DNA of 64,000 nt from Sipunculus nudus. Lineage: Eukaryota > Annelida > Sipuncula > Golfingiida > Sipunculidae. Where the stretch lies: NCBI GenBank assembly GCA_026874595.1, contig CM049309.1, positions 91,284,723 through 91,348,722 of the forward strand. The letters run 5' to 3'. Below the pieces are notes generated by a model. That model searched no databases and was not told where the DNA came from. It saw only the letters and a list, made by a program, of their open reading frames with translations. Position numbers and translations under genes: made by a program. Positions 39,101-51,200 of the stretch are shown here, one piece after another (position 1 is the first letter of the stretch; each line of letters opens with the position of its first letter).

Positions 39101-41114
39101 TACAGATCATTTGTTCATAAACTGCTCCCATGCTTCAGTTTCATTATTAGGAAACACTTGGTCAGGTCAAAAAATATTATTTGCAACAATTTCTTGCTCA
39201 TAAATAGAAACAAATCATATAAACCAACCATGGCCTTTATTACCTCTTCCTCTTACACTTTATCTCCATTTGATATTATTTTGATTTTAACCTTCAAGGT
39301 CAACTTCAGCTGAGCACAGTGACGCATTGGTCCCTTGTTTTCAAATATTATTCATTTCTTGCCCTCTCAATTCATATGAACTTGGCATATTTTTTTAATA
39401 TCATTTTATAAATGAATACTATTAATTATATTTAAATTTCAGTCTGTTCTTAATATTTTAAGCCATTAGTTATGTAGAAAAAAATTAATTTTACTTTTGA
39501 TGGAGTGAATTATTCACTCATATAAGAACATCACACTTTTGAGCAGATTTTCTAACCAAAAACAAATTACTTTTCTTAGTAATTTGTTTTAGTAATTTTT
39601 TTTGACCTGTCATGGCTTGTTTTCAGGCTGGTCCGTCCTTTAGTCCTACATTCTCATTCTGTTGGCCATGTGCACAAATCTCCATGACAGACATACCAAG
39701 CATGGTGGAAGAAGTAATCCAGGTGACATACTTAATACATTCATACAGACCATAAATACCTCAGAGAATACTGTGTATTTTATACACAGGTTGATACTGG
39801 ATATCCTCAAACTATCTAGATCTCCAGGATCTGCTCCAATATTTCCATTGTTCAATACCTACCTCATCACATAATTTCCTTAGTTGTTAGTGATACATTT
39901 GGATCTCTTGTATGTGGTTACGGTTAATATTACCAACCATGGTATTCATTGATAATAAACAATAACATAAACCTGTGTGTAATTGATTCTCCTTGGTGAA
40001 TGCTCTTATAGACAGTTCAAATGATCAGAAGTCACATGCAGGGACTAGCATAGTCGCAGAATTGTATTTTATTGGACAGCTTGTGTTCAGGGTGAAAACA
40101 TTTCTGAAACTACTGTCATTCAGCATGATGCTGACATATTGTAATAAGAGCCAGAGAAATTAGGACTTTCAAGTATTCTTAAACACCTTTTCAAACACAA
40201 CCAAACACAACTTGAATATATGCTCAGCCCAGAAATATATATGTTAAATTGTTTTAGGAAAAGCTTTTAATTTAAAGCATGGCATTCATGAAGATATATC
40301 AGATGCTGGTTACAAATTTTCTGTCCATATTGGTGCTATGACATGTAACAGTCCCATTTAATATTGATTTAAATGATGAACCATGCATTTGGCACCTTTA
40401 CCTTTGGCATCTTACTTTTATCTTTAAAACAGATGAAAATGGCAGGGAAAGGTTCAGTGGCTGCAGAGGAACTGAAAGAATTGAAAGAGAAATTGTTGAA
40501 GAAGTACGCACAACAAATCTCAGCCATATACGCCGCTGGGCACGTCTGGAATGACGGGTTGATCTTGCCACAAGATACACGAAAGGTTATTATACAAGGA
40601 TTTTTTTTCTTAATTCATTTGTTTATTTATCTATACTATTTATTTAACATTTAAGTTGTTGGTCATTAAGGTTCATAAAAGGCCCTTTTATGAAAAAATA
40701 TTGTAGATAGGTATCATCTGCTCTTATATACCTACAAGAATCTTCTAGTTACCAATTACTCGGTAGTATATTTACCTGAGGTATCTTTCTGCCAAGAACA
40801 CTTCTAAGAAATTGTGGTTCTCCTCAGAACTGTTGAACAGAACAAAATTGTCTATGAGATAGGTGTTTATTATAGCCCTTGTTCCAAATCTATTTACTAA
40901 TGCCAAAGTACCATATGCAGAATTGCATTATCATACTGGACAACACAGAAAAACTGACACATAATAGTGACCATCATACTAACAACTATTTTTTGACTAA
41001 ATGATGCATATGTCCTAGTCTTTATTTTACTTGCAGGTGATTGGCTTGTGTCTTGACATCATTGCCCAATCAGGTGCCAGAACAGAGACAGAATATGGAG
41101 TACTAAGAATGTAG
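9159..41114 (+). CDS. MCCC2: MCCC2-like: methylcrotonoyl-CoA carboxylase beta subunit family, mitochondrial
   Basis: Carboxyltransferase subunit that passes the biotin-bound carboxyl group to 3-methylcrotonyl-CoA in mitochondrial leucine breakdown. Eleven exons join in phase to 631 codons plus stop: 9159-9729, 12423-12601, 32533-32613, 33470-33648, 34463-34652, 35232-35323, 36149-36306, 36885-37003, 39627-39722, 40433-40585, 41037-41114. Residues 1-80 are Arg/Ser-rich with an RCFSS stretch at 75-79, typical of a mitochondrial presequence. Family motifs: [11 protein letters not shown] (~191-201), VDSGGAFLP (240-248), [11 protein letters not shown] (283-293), [14 protein letters not shown] (~406-419) and a C-terminal YGVLRM matching the family's FGIFRM. 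The protein is divergent: the usual GGSYGAGNYGM is [11 protein letters not shown] (513-523), and the stretch after QNIT (469-472) is rearranged. It may be a fast-evolving orthologue or a paralogue. The exon 8 start could be 36881 or 36885 (phase allows both only with different residues). Donor 40586 (GTTATT) is weak. Confidence 0.87.
10306..10961. mobile_element. hAT-like non-autonomous element, 656 bp, in MCCC2-like intron 1
   Basis: The left end CAGGGTTCACAGATTG and the right end ...TTTTAACCCTG are imperfect inverted repeats, and further related motifs (TACCCAGG / TTGGGTAA) recur in both halves. It is flanked by an imperfect 8-bp repeat (GTTAATAC, ATTAACAC; 6 of 8 identical). CAGGG termini with an 8-bp duplication fit the hAT superfamily. 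No transposase is visible. Confidence 0.5.
11083..11422. mobile_element. Mariner-type MITE, ~340 bp, in MCCC2-like intron 1
   Basis: The ends TACTGTGGTTGCC and GGCCAATCACAGTA-like (CCAATCACAGTA on the plus strand at 11411-11422) are inverted repeats, bounded by TA. Internal sequence near both ends is also inverted (TTTTTATTTGCAAGG against the complement of CTCACAAAAATAAAG). A TA boundary fits the Tc1/mariner group. No coding sequence. Confidence 0.45.
12537..31450 (-). other. Antisense 24-residue-repeat open reading frames across the satellite (probably not a gene)
   Basis: On the minus strand the array is open in one frame over nearly its whole length, broken into pieces at 31450-30092, 30042-24982, 24981-19972 (shifted by one base relative to the rest), 20012-18747, 18728-13605 and 13604-12537. 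Each 72-bp unit encodes 24 residues around [15 protein letters not shown]. An ATG lies just outside the array at 31450. Against a gene: the openness follows from 72 = 3 x 24, variation between units is mostly amino-acid-changing (D/E, I/T, V/M, S/R, L/H/F), no flanking exons, signal peptide or promoter are visible, and the frame runs antisense into an exon. The period and Leu/Asn spacing loosely recall leucine-rich repeats, which keeps a small chance open. Confidence 0.15.
12578..31431. repeat. 72-bp satellite array, ~260 copies, seeded on the exon 2 / intron 2 junction of the MCCC2-like gene
   Basis: The unit carries the last ~24 nt of exon 2 (GGAGCCTTCCTGCCACTTCAG) and the first ~48 nt of the intron, starting with the donor GTATCATATTTAGCAC and ending near ACATGAATGTTGCTCAG. 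Copy junctions (CAG|GTATC) recur every 72 bp from 12601 to 31392, i.e. about 261 steps. Variants include CCACTTCAG/TCACTTCAG/CCATTTCAG, CACATCTATAACC/CACTTCTATAACC, CTCAGAAGGAGGC/CTCAGATGGAGCC/CAAAGGAGGAGCC, and TTTGGGACATC in the distal half. There are higher-order blocks of 16 units (1152 bp) and 21 units (1512 bp). One extra T near 20013 and a small rearrangement near 30080-30110 break the period. The right edge is sharp at ~31431. It fills most of a ~19.9-kb intron (12602-32532). Confidence 0.97.
31623..32448. mobile_element. hAT-like non-autonomous element, 826 bp, in MCCC2-like intron 2
   Basis: Flanked on both sides by the identical 8 bp ATACTGAC (31615-31622 and 32449-32456). The ends are imperfect inverted repeats: TAGGGTTGGGACGGTTACC on the left against a right end ...ATCGTCCCAATACTA. 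Subterminal zones on both sides are rich in palindromic GATATC / CGCGATAT motifs. An 8-bp target duplication fits the hAT superfamily. No transposase-like frame is seen. Confidence 0.75.
35560..35895 (-). mobile_element. tRNA-derived SINE, minus strand, MCCC2-like intron 6
   Basis: Read on the minus strand from about 35893, the sequence has an A-box-like TCTCAGGGGTAGAGCA, then a B-box-like AGTTCAAATCTC about 35-40 nt later, followed by a long unrelated body ending near 35560. This is the layout of a tRNA-derived SINE. The 3' end is not well defined. Confidence 0.6.
37015..37218. mobile_element. pogo/Tigger-type MITE, ~204 bp, next to the exon 8 donor
   Basis: Starts TACAGTGAAACCTCATTGTA and ends CAGTGAGGATTTACTGTA; the ends are inverted repeats bounded by TA. 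This matches the terminal sequence style of pogo/Tigger elements. The interior repeats TCGAACTC / GTCGAA motifs. It begins only 12 bp after the 5' splice site at 37004. No coding sequence. Confidence 0.65.
37356..39345 (+). repeat. Dispersed repeat, copy A (MCCC2-like intron 8)
   Basis: Begins near TTAGCTCAGCTGACAG, followed by GTCATCTGAGCTATAG and a pyrimidine-rich GTCC-type stretch, and ends near CTTCAGCTGAGCACAGTGAC then GGTCCCTTGTTT. The two ends share GCTCAGCTGA as an inverted repeat. The interior is AT-rich with poly-C tracts (38739-38754, 38889-38907). The same order of blocks recurs at 43881, 46086 and 48285. No reading frame of note; probably a non-autonomous DNA element of ~1.4-3.5 kb, class unknown. 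Confidence 0.65.
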
Positions 41115-41520
41115 TCCATGGACAAGAGAAAGAGCATCATGACAGGGAGGGGTGGGAGTTATCATAAACATTTAAAGTCAGGCACAAAACAAATTAATTA
41201 GTTCTTATTAGAAAGACTGTTATCTGCCTGAACACAGCTGACCAGTGACAGATATCTGTGAAACCATTCTCCATCCTTGAGGTGAAAGATGGTTAAGAGA
41301 AACTGTCAATATATTACCTTTATCATTAGAAACGATCAATATATAACCTTTATCATTTGGGGAAATACAAAGTAGAAACTGTTTTAATTTCTCCTTTGCA
41401 TTGTAATTTTATAGATAGCAAGACTTGTTATATAACTTTGATTTGTTCAAAACAAAGATGTACAATAACAAGGGAAACCCTTAATAATAGCAGGTTAATA
41501 AAATGAGACTTAATATTTTG
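41115..41520 (+). other. 3' UTR of the MCCC2-like gene (putative)
   Basis: Sequence after the TAG stop at 41112-41114. The first good poly(A) signal on the plus strand is AATAAA at 41497-41502, giving a UTR of about 400 nt. Not supported by any transcript. Confidence 0.4.
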
Positions 41521-43880
41521 GCACAGTGTTTATACTGGAACAAATCTGACTTTAAATTGTGACCTGATTGTGTTCTTACCAAGGCCAGTCCAGGCATTGG
41601 TTGTACAGGTAATTAGTTGTACACATAGGTGATTAAATATAAGACCTTGTTGAAGTGAACAGATGAAATGTATTTTTGGTGATAATTTGTATCATTCCAT
41701 TGAGTGTCCAGCCTCTAAGATTCTGTATCCCTAATTGGTGAAGTACAGGGTCATTGGGAATGGAATATCTATATATACCCATATATTTCTAACCACATTC
41801 ACCTGATGATCGGGTCGCATCCCGTGAAACAGTCTGTTGTGAATTAACAGTGTTGTTTTTCTTCAGAGTTATATATACCCATATGTATTTTTATATACAT
41901 AAACATTGATTATGTTGGCTGCATGTTTGCATAAGTTATTTCTACAAGGGTTTCTATACCATCCTTCAACATTAAAATAATAACATTAATGCCTTATAGA
42001 TTAAAAATATTAAAAACAATGACTTCATGATTTCAGTTCTGTTTCATTCCATTGAGTGTCCAGCCTCTGAGTTTTTATCATTTTATTATACTGACCTTAC
42101 AAACATTATTTCCAATCCCATGACAGACCAATAGGCCTTCATTTATACAGACACCAAATTACTTTTTGCCTTTTTAAAATTATTGCTATGTATATATAGT
42201 TTTGATTATGCTTTTGCTGTTGTGTATAATGCAATATTTATGAAAATAACTGAAATTAATATTGTTTAAAGATGAACGCCTCTAGTCTGTATTCTAAAGG
42301 CTCATACTTTTAAATAATGTTCTACAATACATTCAAAAAGTGGCAAATTACATGAACATGAATGTATGTGGTACACAGATTAAATAATATATTTGGCAAG
42401 CATGCATATTTGTTATGTGGACAGAAGGCTTTTTCATGGATTGTGACAAGTTTGATTTTGAAGTTTGATCATTGTGACAAGAAGTCTCTAACTACTCGTT
42501 TTGAGTAGAAACGACCTAAGTGGATATCTGGTATTCAACACCTATCCTGACACAGTCACAAAATTTTAGTTTGATCTATTAGAGTGTTGGCCCATAATAA
42601 ATGCCTGAAACTGATATCACCAAATTTTATGCCAATGTTGGTCACATGAGTCATATCTGAAATTGAGTTATTGGTGGCGCCACCTGCATCAGCCTTTTTT
42701 GTACAGGGGTCATCAGTGCCTGTATCATACTGAGGACTACAAAGAACTTCTTCTCTGAAACCATGTGGCCAAATTGTTTAATATTGCACAGAAATGATCC
42801 TAGGGTAGTGCTTCTGAAGTTTGTTCAAGTGGTCTCTGTTTAGTGACTTTGGCTGAGTTATGGGAAGCTGAATTTAGTCATATGGCATAACAGTCCATTT
42901 TAGCTTAGTGGCTACAAAGATTTTCTTCTGAAAAACCACTGGGCCAATTATTAAATCTCACACATTAATTATCCTCAGATGTTGATAATTCAAGTTTGTT
43001 CAAATGGTTTTGGTTCAGTGCTTTTTGGCTGAGTTACGGGAAGCTGAACTTGGCCAGTTTGCTGTATATACCTATATGAGATAAAAATTTGCAAAACGTT
43101 TTTCTACTGATGCCACTGAAGCCAATTTGTTTAATTTTTTACAAGAATAATCCCCACAATAATTCTTATTATAATTATCTTTAATGGTTCCACATGAATG
43201 ATTTTTGGCTGAATTATGGAGATTGAATTGAGTCATTTTACCATATATGTTAGCTGTGTGAAGCAGTAACATCTAGCCTGGCACCAGTTTATCAGCATCT
43301 ATTACATCATGCCATTAGACATTTAGATTTCATGTTATATAGCTTGGCAGACTGCCAAATGTCAGCCTGGATCTATTTATAGCTTTGGCAGACTGGCAAC
43401 TGTATCAGACTAGGCAACAGGTCAAGAGTTCACTCAGTTCAGTAAGGTATAGGTCAAGAGTTCACTCAGTGCAGTAGCTGCATTCTATTTATAGCTTTTG
43501 CAGACTGCCCACTGTTTCAGATTTGGAGCCAAAAGTCAGTCTGGATCTATTTATAACTTTGGCAAATTACCAACTCTGTCAGATTATGCAACAGGTCAAG
43601 AGCTAACTCAGTGCAGCCAGGTACAGGTCAAAGTTCACTCAGTCTAGCCAGGTGCAGGTCAAGAGTTGACTCAGTGCAGTAGCTTGAGCCAGCAATTTGC
43701 CACAGTGCACTCCAGGCAACTGCCTTTCTCATCTTAGCCTGGTCAGCCCAGTGCATCAAACTCAAGTGAAGTTTGATGTATTGGCCTGATATTTTGACCA
43801 GTCTACACTTCTTTGGTGGCTTGATAATTAATTCACGGGTTGCCATTTTGCCTTGAATGTAGACCATGACTAGTTTTAAC
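41521..43880. other. Intergenic DNA, no gene recognised
   Basis: AT-rich non-coding sequence. Within it, 43330-43690 is a patch of imperfect local repeats built from phrases such as GTCAAGAGTTCACTCAGTG and TTTGGCAGACTGCCAACTG, which reappear at 50640-50830. Phrases such as GGCTGAGTTA(T/C)GGGAAGCTGAA recur at 42848 and 43029. These look like decayed internal pieces of the dispersed repeat family. Confidence 0.5.
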
Positions 43881-45300
43881 TCAGCTTTATATAGGTCATC
43901 TAAGCTACAGTGATGGTCCTTTGTCCATCCGTCTTGCCGGCCAGCCCTCCGTTAACAAACCGTTGGACCTATACAAATCCGAAATTTTACATACAGTTAG
44001 ATGTCCCCAAGTTGTCCTACCAAACCGAAAACTTGGTCACTGCCACTTCCTTCAGAAAAAAATTAAGGAAAAATCTCCATTTTCCCGTAAAAACCAATTA
44101 TCACATTTTAAGGCAGCCTATTTTCAAAACCACTTATCTGTTTTCCCCAAATTTACAATAAATATTCTCCCATATATTTCCTATCTACATGCCAGAAATT
44201 AAGTCAGTATTACATAATTTATAAAAGTTATCTGCCCAAACATCATGCACAGGAAAGACATTTATTCACTTAACATGATAAATGTAAAAGCAAGAGACTT
44301 TTTTCCCCAAGGATATAACTTTATTTAATTAAAATTCAGTTGTATACCTGAAATTGATCAGAATCTTGCAAGTTTTTTTAAAGTTATTAGCATGAATATA
44401 AAATCAGTATCTTAAATTTTGTCCAACTTTGACTGTGGCACATTTTTTCCCTGTAAGCACATTTGATTTTATTTTCACAGCATGTACACATAAGGATTTA
44501 ATCTGATAAATTAAAAAAAATGAAAATAAAAGCTAAAAAATTAGGCTAGTTATTGAAGCTTTTTTTTTATTGTATTCACTTGCATTGTCAAGCTCCAGGC
44601 AGCCCACTTCTGGTCAATGTAGTCATTTAATATACCTCTGCCTGCTGATACCTGATTTGTAATGCATCGGTGGGAGAGGGCCCCTGCTGTGACAGGGGTA
44701 ACTCATGCCACCTTAAAGGCCCCCCCCCCAACCCATAATTAATCCACTTATCCAGAAGATGCCATGTTGTGTGGTAATGTAACATTTTAAAGAAATTAAT
44801 TACTCTTAAAATAAATTAAGCGAATTAAGATATAATATAACCCATCAGTATGCATAATTTGATAATATATGAGCCAAATTATGGATAAATAAAGGTGCAA
44901 TTTTGAATTGTGAATTCTGAATGTAGTGTTACTTTCAGATACTTATTATTTGCAAATTTATAAAATATATTTTTGTGGGTAAAAAAATAACACATCAATG
45001 TGCATAATGCGATGTTATCTGACCAAAATAGGAAAAAATGCTGATGCAATGTAGAATTGTGAATCAACTGATATATTCAGATATATATGTTATACTGCAA
45101 ATATATAAACTTGAACAAAAAAAATGATGAAATAAAAAAATAAAGATCTAATGCAAACATTTGTTCATTATTTCCTGCCTCAGTATAAAACATGGGAATT
45201 TATGTGATTGGCTTTGTTTTACCATCTCTCTGCGTAATTATTAAATATTTAGTAATTAGGAAAAACTTTTTTTTACTGTTAGTACTGTTGAATTAAATTT
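43881..45300 (+). repeat. Dispersed repeat, copy B
   Basis: Begins with the family 5' block (GGTCATCTAAGCTACAGTGA then GGTCCTTTGTCCATCCGTC) and the following conserved stretches (TACAGTTAGATGTCCCCAAG; a CTGATTTGTAATG block; a poly-C tract near 44721). The typical GCTGAGC-containing 3' end was not found, so this copy is truncated or its end has decayed; the end coordinate is approximate. Confidence 0.55.
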
Positions 45301-45389
45301 CATATCCTGTATGTATATGCAGAGGTGTTGAACTCTCGTCAAATAGCAGCAATCATGTCAGTTTCACAGCTGCGGTTTCATCTATTGTC

Positions 45390-45830
45390 CTAAAACCTGG
45401 TACGTTTGTTGATCTTAAGCGGGTGCTTTAGACAGTAATCACCCTGTGCACCCGTCTGTTCATCTAAGCCCCTGCCCGTCCGTCCGTTCACAAATTTGTT
45501 TCGAGATGATAGCTCCAGTTTGGGTTGACATATGGATTGCAAACTGGACTTAAATATGGATGGCCCAAAACCAAAGCAAGAACCCTATTGATTTTGGGTC
45601 AAAGGTCAAGGTCACAGGACCCACATCTTCAAAGATTGTTGATGCATTTAAACAAGTTTTTTCATGTCACAGATTGAGTCCAGCAAACAAATTGATAATT
45701 TAGCTTCAGAGTGAAAGAACATGCAATTACACATACATAGATATGTATATATATCTATATCTTGCAATATTTGATGAAAATCGACCAAACTACTATTTCA
45801 TAAGTGCCGAAGACAAATTAAACAACTGTT
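45390..45830. repeat. Second dispersed repeat type (GTCC-rich)
   Basis: A different block, containing GCCCGTCCGTCCGTTCAC and GGGTCAAAGGTCAAGGTCAC. Such AGGTCA-dense stretches occur in many mollusc repeats, as far as I know. No coding potential. Boundaries are uncertain. Confidence 0.35.
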
Positions 45831-46085
45831 GCCAGATGCTAAAGTGAGAGTTGAAGTCAATTCATTAAAAGACTTTTACCAACAGAAAACTTTTTCTTAG
45901 GGTTTCAGTATGGCTGTCCAGTAGCTGAAACATTTCATATTGTCTTGTGTAACATTAGAAAACACCCTACACGAGTTACGACTTAAATGTAACTGCATAC
46001 AGTAGGCATAGAGCAGATACTGATGTAGAAATTAATGTGAAATTGACCCACTACATTTTTGCAAAGTTTGTTCAGAGCAGGTTTT

Positions 46086-47450
46086 TAGCACAGTTGACTA
46101 TAAGTCATCTTAGATAAAGTCGTGGTCCTTTGTTCATCGTCCGTCCGGCCGTCCGTTAACAGGGCACGTTTTGAAACTGTTGGACCTACAAATCCAAAAT
46201 TTTGCATACAGTTAGACGTCCCCAAAATCTCCTACCACACCGAAAATTGGGTCACTAAGACTTCGTAGGTTCGAGATATTAAGGAAAAACATCTGTTTTC
46301 CATAAAAAAAGCCATTGTTACACTTAAAGGCTGCCGGAGATCAAAACCACTGAACTGTTTTTAATCATGTTTAGTATGCATATTCTTCCATACATTTTCT
46401 ATGAACATACAAAAATTTTGGTCCGTATTGCCTATTGTTTTGAAGTTATTGGCCCAAACTTAACACAAGTTTTAAAAAAATCAGGAAATATATGTACTCA
46501 GATAACATGTAAATTGCTGAAGCTGGAGATTTTTTTTCAGGGATATATCTTTATTTAATCAAGATTCAATTGTTTACCCAAAATTTTGCAATTTTTAAGC
46601 ATAAATAAAAAAATCAATACCTAAATTTTGTCCAACTTTGGCAACGACACGTTTTTTCCCTGTAAGCACTGTTGATTTAATTTTCACAGCATATATACAT
46701 ATGGATTTAATCTTTTAAAACCTGAAATTTCAAAGGAATTTATTTTAAAACGTAGCTTTTATTCAAGTTTTCATACACCATGTCAAATGTTGTTTACATC
46801 AAGCCCACCTAGTAGTACAGTCTTCACATGTGTTATGTAACTGACTCCAGGCAGCTTGCCTTGGCTTTACCACGAATCATGTATTTGATTAAATCTTATT
46901 CTAGGCTATGCTACATTTTAGATTTGTATTGTACCACCAGGGTTACAATGATCAAAGTGTATACAATGTGTATGCATAATATGACCCGATATGAGCTACA
47001 CTCTAGATAAATAATGATTGCAACTTAGAACTTATATTTTAATTTTTTTTACTTTTAAATAAAAAAATGAATCTGACAAAAACTATGAATGGAAAAAGAG
47101 GATATGCTAAAAAATAGGCTTTAATATAAACTTAAATGCATTTTACATTTGAAATTGAAATAAAGGTATCAGTCCATTCTGTCCACTTGCCTGTCCATCT
47201 GTAAATTTTTCATTATCATCATAGTATCTCAAAACTTTTACTGTTTTCTTCATGACAGTCTTGTCAGAGTATTAGTTTTGCAATCGTATATTTAAAACTT
47301 TACTTTAACTTAGTAAGAGGGCCCCTTTCCTCTTAGCTTCTCATATGCTTATATATATGAAAAACATTACAATAGAATATTTTATATATTTTGCCTTTGT
47401 AGAAATTTCAAACTTCAGCTGAGCGCCGTGACCCATGGGTCCCTTGTTCC
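46086..47450 (+). repeat. Dispersed repeat, copy C
   Basis: Starts near TTTTAGCACAGTTGACTATA with the family block GGTCCTTTGTTCATCGTCC and GTTAGACGTCCCCAAAATC, and ends with AACTTCAGCTGAGC then GACCCATGGGTCCCTTGTT. It is the shortest copy with both ends recognisable (~1.36 kb). Confidence 0.65.
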
Positions 47451-47828
47451 TGTCTGTAACAGGAAGCGGTAGCATGAAATGAACACTGCGGTGCCAGCGC
47501 TATGTCCATTGTAAATGTCTATTTATTTGTTTGTGGGGAAACTGAACAAAACGACCGTAAATTAAGCTTTGTTACGTCATTATATATATATGTGTGTGTG
47601 TGTGTGTGAAAGAAAATGTTTACTGAAAATGATGTATATATGGACAAAATCTTACCGAACAAAATGTACAAAAAGTAAAAGTGATTTAAAATGTCAGATG
47701 CATAAATGACCTTGAAATGACCTACCACTTGAAATGAAAGGATTGCTTCAAGTTATAGAATTTTTTTCTGACGTACTGAACATTTTATCAGGCTTTCAAG
47801 GGCTTGCTATTGCATTACTATGAGAAGA

Positions 47829-47829
47829 A

Positions 47830-47868
<39 letters not shown>
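47829..47868. repeat. (ATT)n microsatellite
   Basis: About 13 ATT repeats, followed by GACATTATCTATATAGCGCT, a motif often found beside such repeats in marine invertebrate DNA. Confidence 0.95.
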
Positions 47869-48129
47869 GACATTATCTATATAGCGCTAAATTCAGAATA
47901 GAATCCTTTGTTAAAGTGTTGTAAAATAAACATCACAACAGTAAAAAAGTACATTATAATGAAATTAAGACTGATCTGGTACGATTAAGTGAGTTTTCAA
48001 AGGCGATTGGTAACTTAGAGTAACTGAAGAATCGGCACGTAAACTGTACTATGGAGCTAGAAGGGCTATCCTTTAACATCGGTGTTAGCAACAAACCCTT
48101 CTGTGCAGAACGAGGTTCACCAACAAAAT

Positions 48130-48131
<2 letters not shown>

Positions 48132-48178
<47 letters not shown>
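48132..48178. repeat. (TA)n microsatellite
   Basis: About 47 bp of AT alternation. Confidence 0.95.
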
Positions 48179-48181
<3 letters not shown>

Positions 48182-48284
48182 ATGCGGATAGATCGTACAA
48201 TGCTTTGAATGCTAAACAATTCATACATATGTACTTCATATAGGCGTAGACACATTGCAAGAAAAAGAGCGCTTTGTTTTGGAA

Positions 48285-51200
48285 TTAAACTATGTCATCT
48301 GAGCTATAGCGATGGTCCTTTATTTGGCCGTCCGGACGCCTGTTATCAAGGCACACTTTGAAACGGTTACATTGGACCTACGGATCCGAAATTCTATATG
48401 AAGTTCGTTGTCCCTAAATCCTCCTACCAAATTCAAAACTGGGTCACTGCGACTTTGAGAAATTAAGAAAAAACCTCAGTGTTGTTACAATTAAAGGACT
48501 GGCTATTATCAAAACCACAAATCTGTTGTTTTATCATATTTAGCATAAATATGCCTCTAAATATTTGCTATGTACATGCAAGAAATTAGGTCCGTATTGT
48601 GTTATTTCTTGGAGCTGTGGACCCGAACAAAATGCACTTAGTAAAAAATCAGGAAGGACATGTGCTCACTTAACATGATAATTGTTGAAGCTAGAGACTT
48701 TTTCAGGTTTATTTAATCAAGTTTCAAATATTATGCTATGCGCAAGGGTACCTTATTTGTAATGGATCACTTGGAGATATCCGCTGCTGTCACAGGTGTA
48801 CAGTTATTCTCATATCAATATCAACCCCCCCCCCCCGCCACACATACACACACCACCACCACCACCACCAAATGTTATGCAGTAATAGTTATTGATTGAA
48901 CTGTATTCCCTTAATTGTAATGGCGTTTCCTCTCTATATATACAAAATTATTTTAAATAGTAATGAAGGAGTAACCCAAAAGATCCCATGTTGTGGAAAT
49001 AGTATTTTTAAATAAATCAATTTTAATTTAAATAATTTTTACAAATTAAAATGTAATCAAACCCATCAGTAAGCAAACATATAATATAGGAATTTATTAT
49101 GGATATATAAAGGCGCAGTTTTATAATTGTGAATTCTAAATCAAGTTTTATATTCAGATATATATTGTTTTGCAAATTTATAAGATATATTTTTGCGGTT
49201 AAAGAACAAATACATTTGTATGCATAATGTGGTGTTATCTGACAAAATTAGGGATATCAACTGATATATACAGATATATATGTTATATTCGAAATGTATA
49301 AAAATTATTAAATTGAAAAAAATGATTTAGTAAAAAAAATGTGGATCTAAAGTAAACATTTGGTCATTATTTTGCAGCCTCAGCAGAATGGGAAATAAGT
49401 GATTGGTCCTGTTTGTCCTGTATGTATATGCAAAGGTGTTTTAATTCCCACCATTCTCCCATTCCCTGCCATTGAGTCTTTCCACCTGTGAACTTAAGGG
49501 ACTTAAGTTTTATTGAAAAAGTATAAAATGTATTAAATTAAAAAAAAAAGAATTAGTATAAAAAAGTTAAGGTCTAATTGAAACATATGTTCTTGCCTTA
49601 GGAGAATGGGACATAAAATGGTCAGCTCTGTCTGTCCATCATCTTTCTGTTTATAATTAAATATACATTATGAATTTTTTCCCTATAAGCACTGTTGAAA
49701 TAACTTTCATATGCTGTATGTATATAGATCTACCCGATTAAAGTCTGAAATTTGAAAGCAATTGATATATTCAGATGTGTTATATTGAAAATGTATACAA
49801 TTCATTAACTGGAAAACAATTCGATATAATAAAAAAAGGATCTAATGCAAGCATTTGTTCATTATTTTTCTGCCCATCAGAACAGGAGATTCAGTGATCA
49901 GCTTTGTTTGTCTACCTGTCAGTTTATCCATTTTAGCGAAACTATGAGCTTATGAGATGGTGCAGCGTCGCCTGTCCGCCCCACATCGACATGTTTTTTT
50001 CGGGCCAAAACCTCGTATCCTTTCAGCCTCTGCATTTAAAAGGATCCATGATAAAAATGTCTTGCCGAATGGTTTAATTTTTCACAAGCATTATAGTAGG
50101 GAAGAGTTCTCTCAATTGTATAAGAATAGATGGAGTTTATTGATTTTTGGTAGAGTCATGAAAAGCTGAAGCTTGTTTTGTGTCCAAGTAAGCCTATACA
50201 AACTGAGGGCTGCAATAGTCTTCTTCTGCAAAGCTGTTGTTTTAAATTATGTAACATTGCACAAAATTGATTCTAAGGTAGCCTTTATTCAAGTTTACTC
50301 AAATGATTTTTGGCTGAATTATTATACAGTAAAAGGACTATGAGATACTTTGATAAACAAAACTTGTAGATTTATTGTAGTATCAGACCGAGCTCTGTGG
50401 TTTTTAAGCAGGGCTATTTAGGCAACATAAAAAATTGGTGTCCATTTCCAACTTATGTGTATGCTAAATCCGTGAATAAATTATATCTGTAATCTGACTT
50501 TGTTTTTAATAGGCATCTGTTATCATTCTAAACATTTTTGATAAAAAATCTTATGAATATGTCAGCATGAATAAAAGCTTTGTAGCCAGAGTCTTTCAGT
50601 ATGTGTTAACAGATTATGCAACAGGCCAATATTTTGCCTAACCTATACATAGATTGGCAGACTGCCAACTGTTTCAGAATTGGCAACAAGCCAAGTTAAA
50701 GTCTGTACCTATTTATAGCTTTGGCAAAGATTGACTCCAAACTGTATAATATTAGGTACGAGGTCAAGAGTTCAGCTATTGCAGCCAGGTGCAGGTCATG
50801 AGTTCACTCAGTGCAGTAGCTGCACCTGCACATTAGTGTCGGTTCACTTGGGTGCAAGTGCAACTGCCTTCCTCAGTTGAGTTTGGTCATCTGAGTGCAC
50901 CTGAATGAGAGATTTGATGAGTCGGCCTGAAATTTTGACTGCCCATGGTCCTTGATGGTTTTCTCGTACAAGAGACTGGTGTCGCCACCTACAATGAATT
51001 TTGCACAGTATAAGTCCCTTTTAAGGGATTTGATATATCAACCTGAAATTGTACGTGTCTATACATCTCGGGTAGTTTTGTCATACGCAAGATTGGTGGC
51101 GCCACTTACGATAATTTTTGCATTATCTATACCGCAGCTTAATTCGCAGGAGGGATTTGGCATATCAGCCTGAAATTATTCATGTCTATACATCTTGGAT

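Noticed and set aside
42840-43060. Gene in the repeated GGCTGAGTTA-type stretches
   Set aside because: No open frame of useful length; they look like decayed dispersed-repeat pieces.
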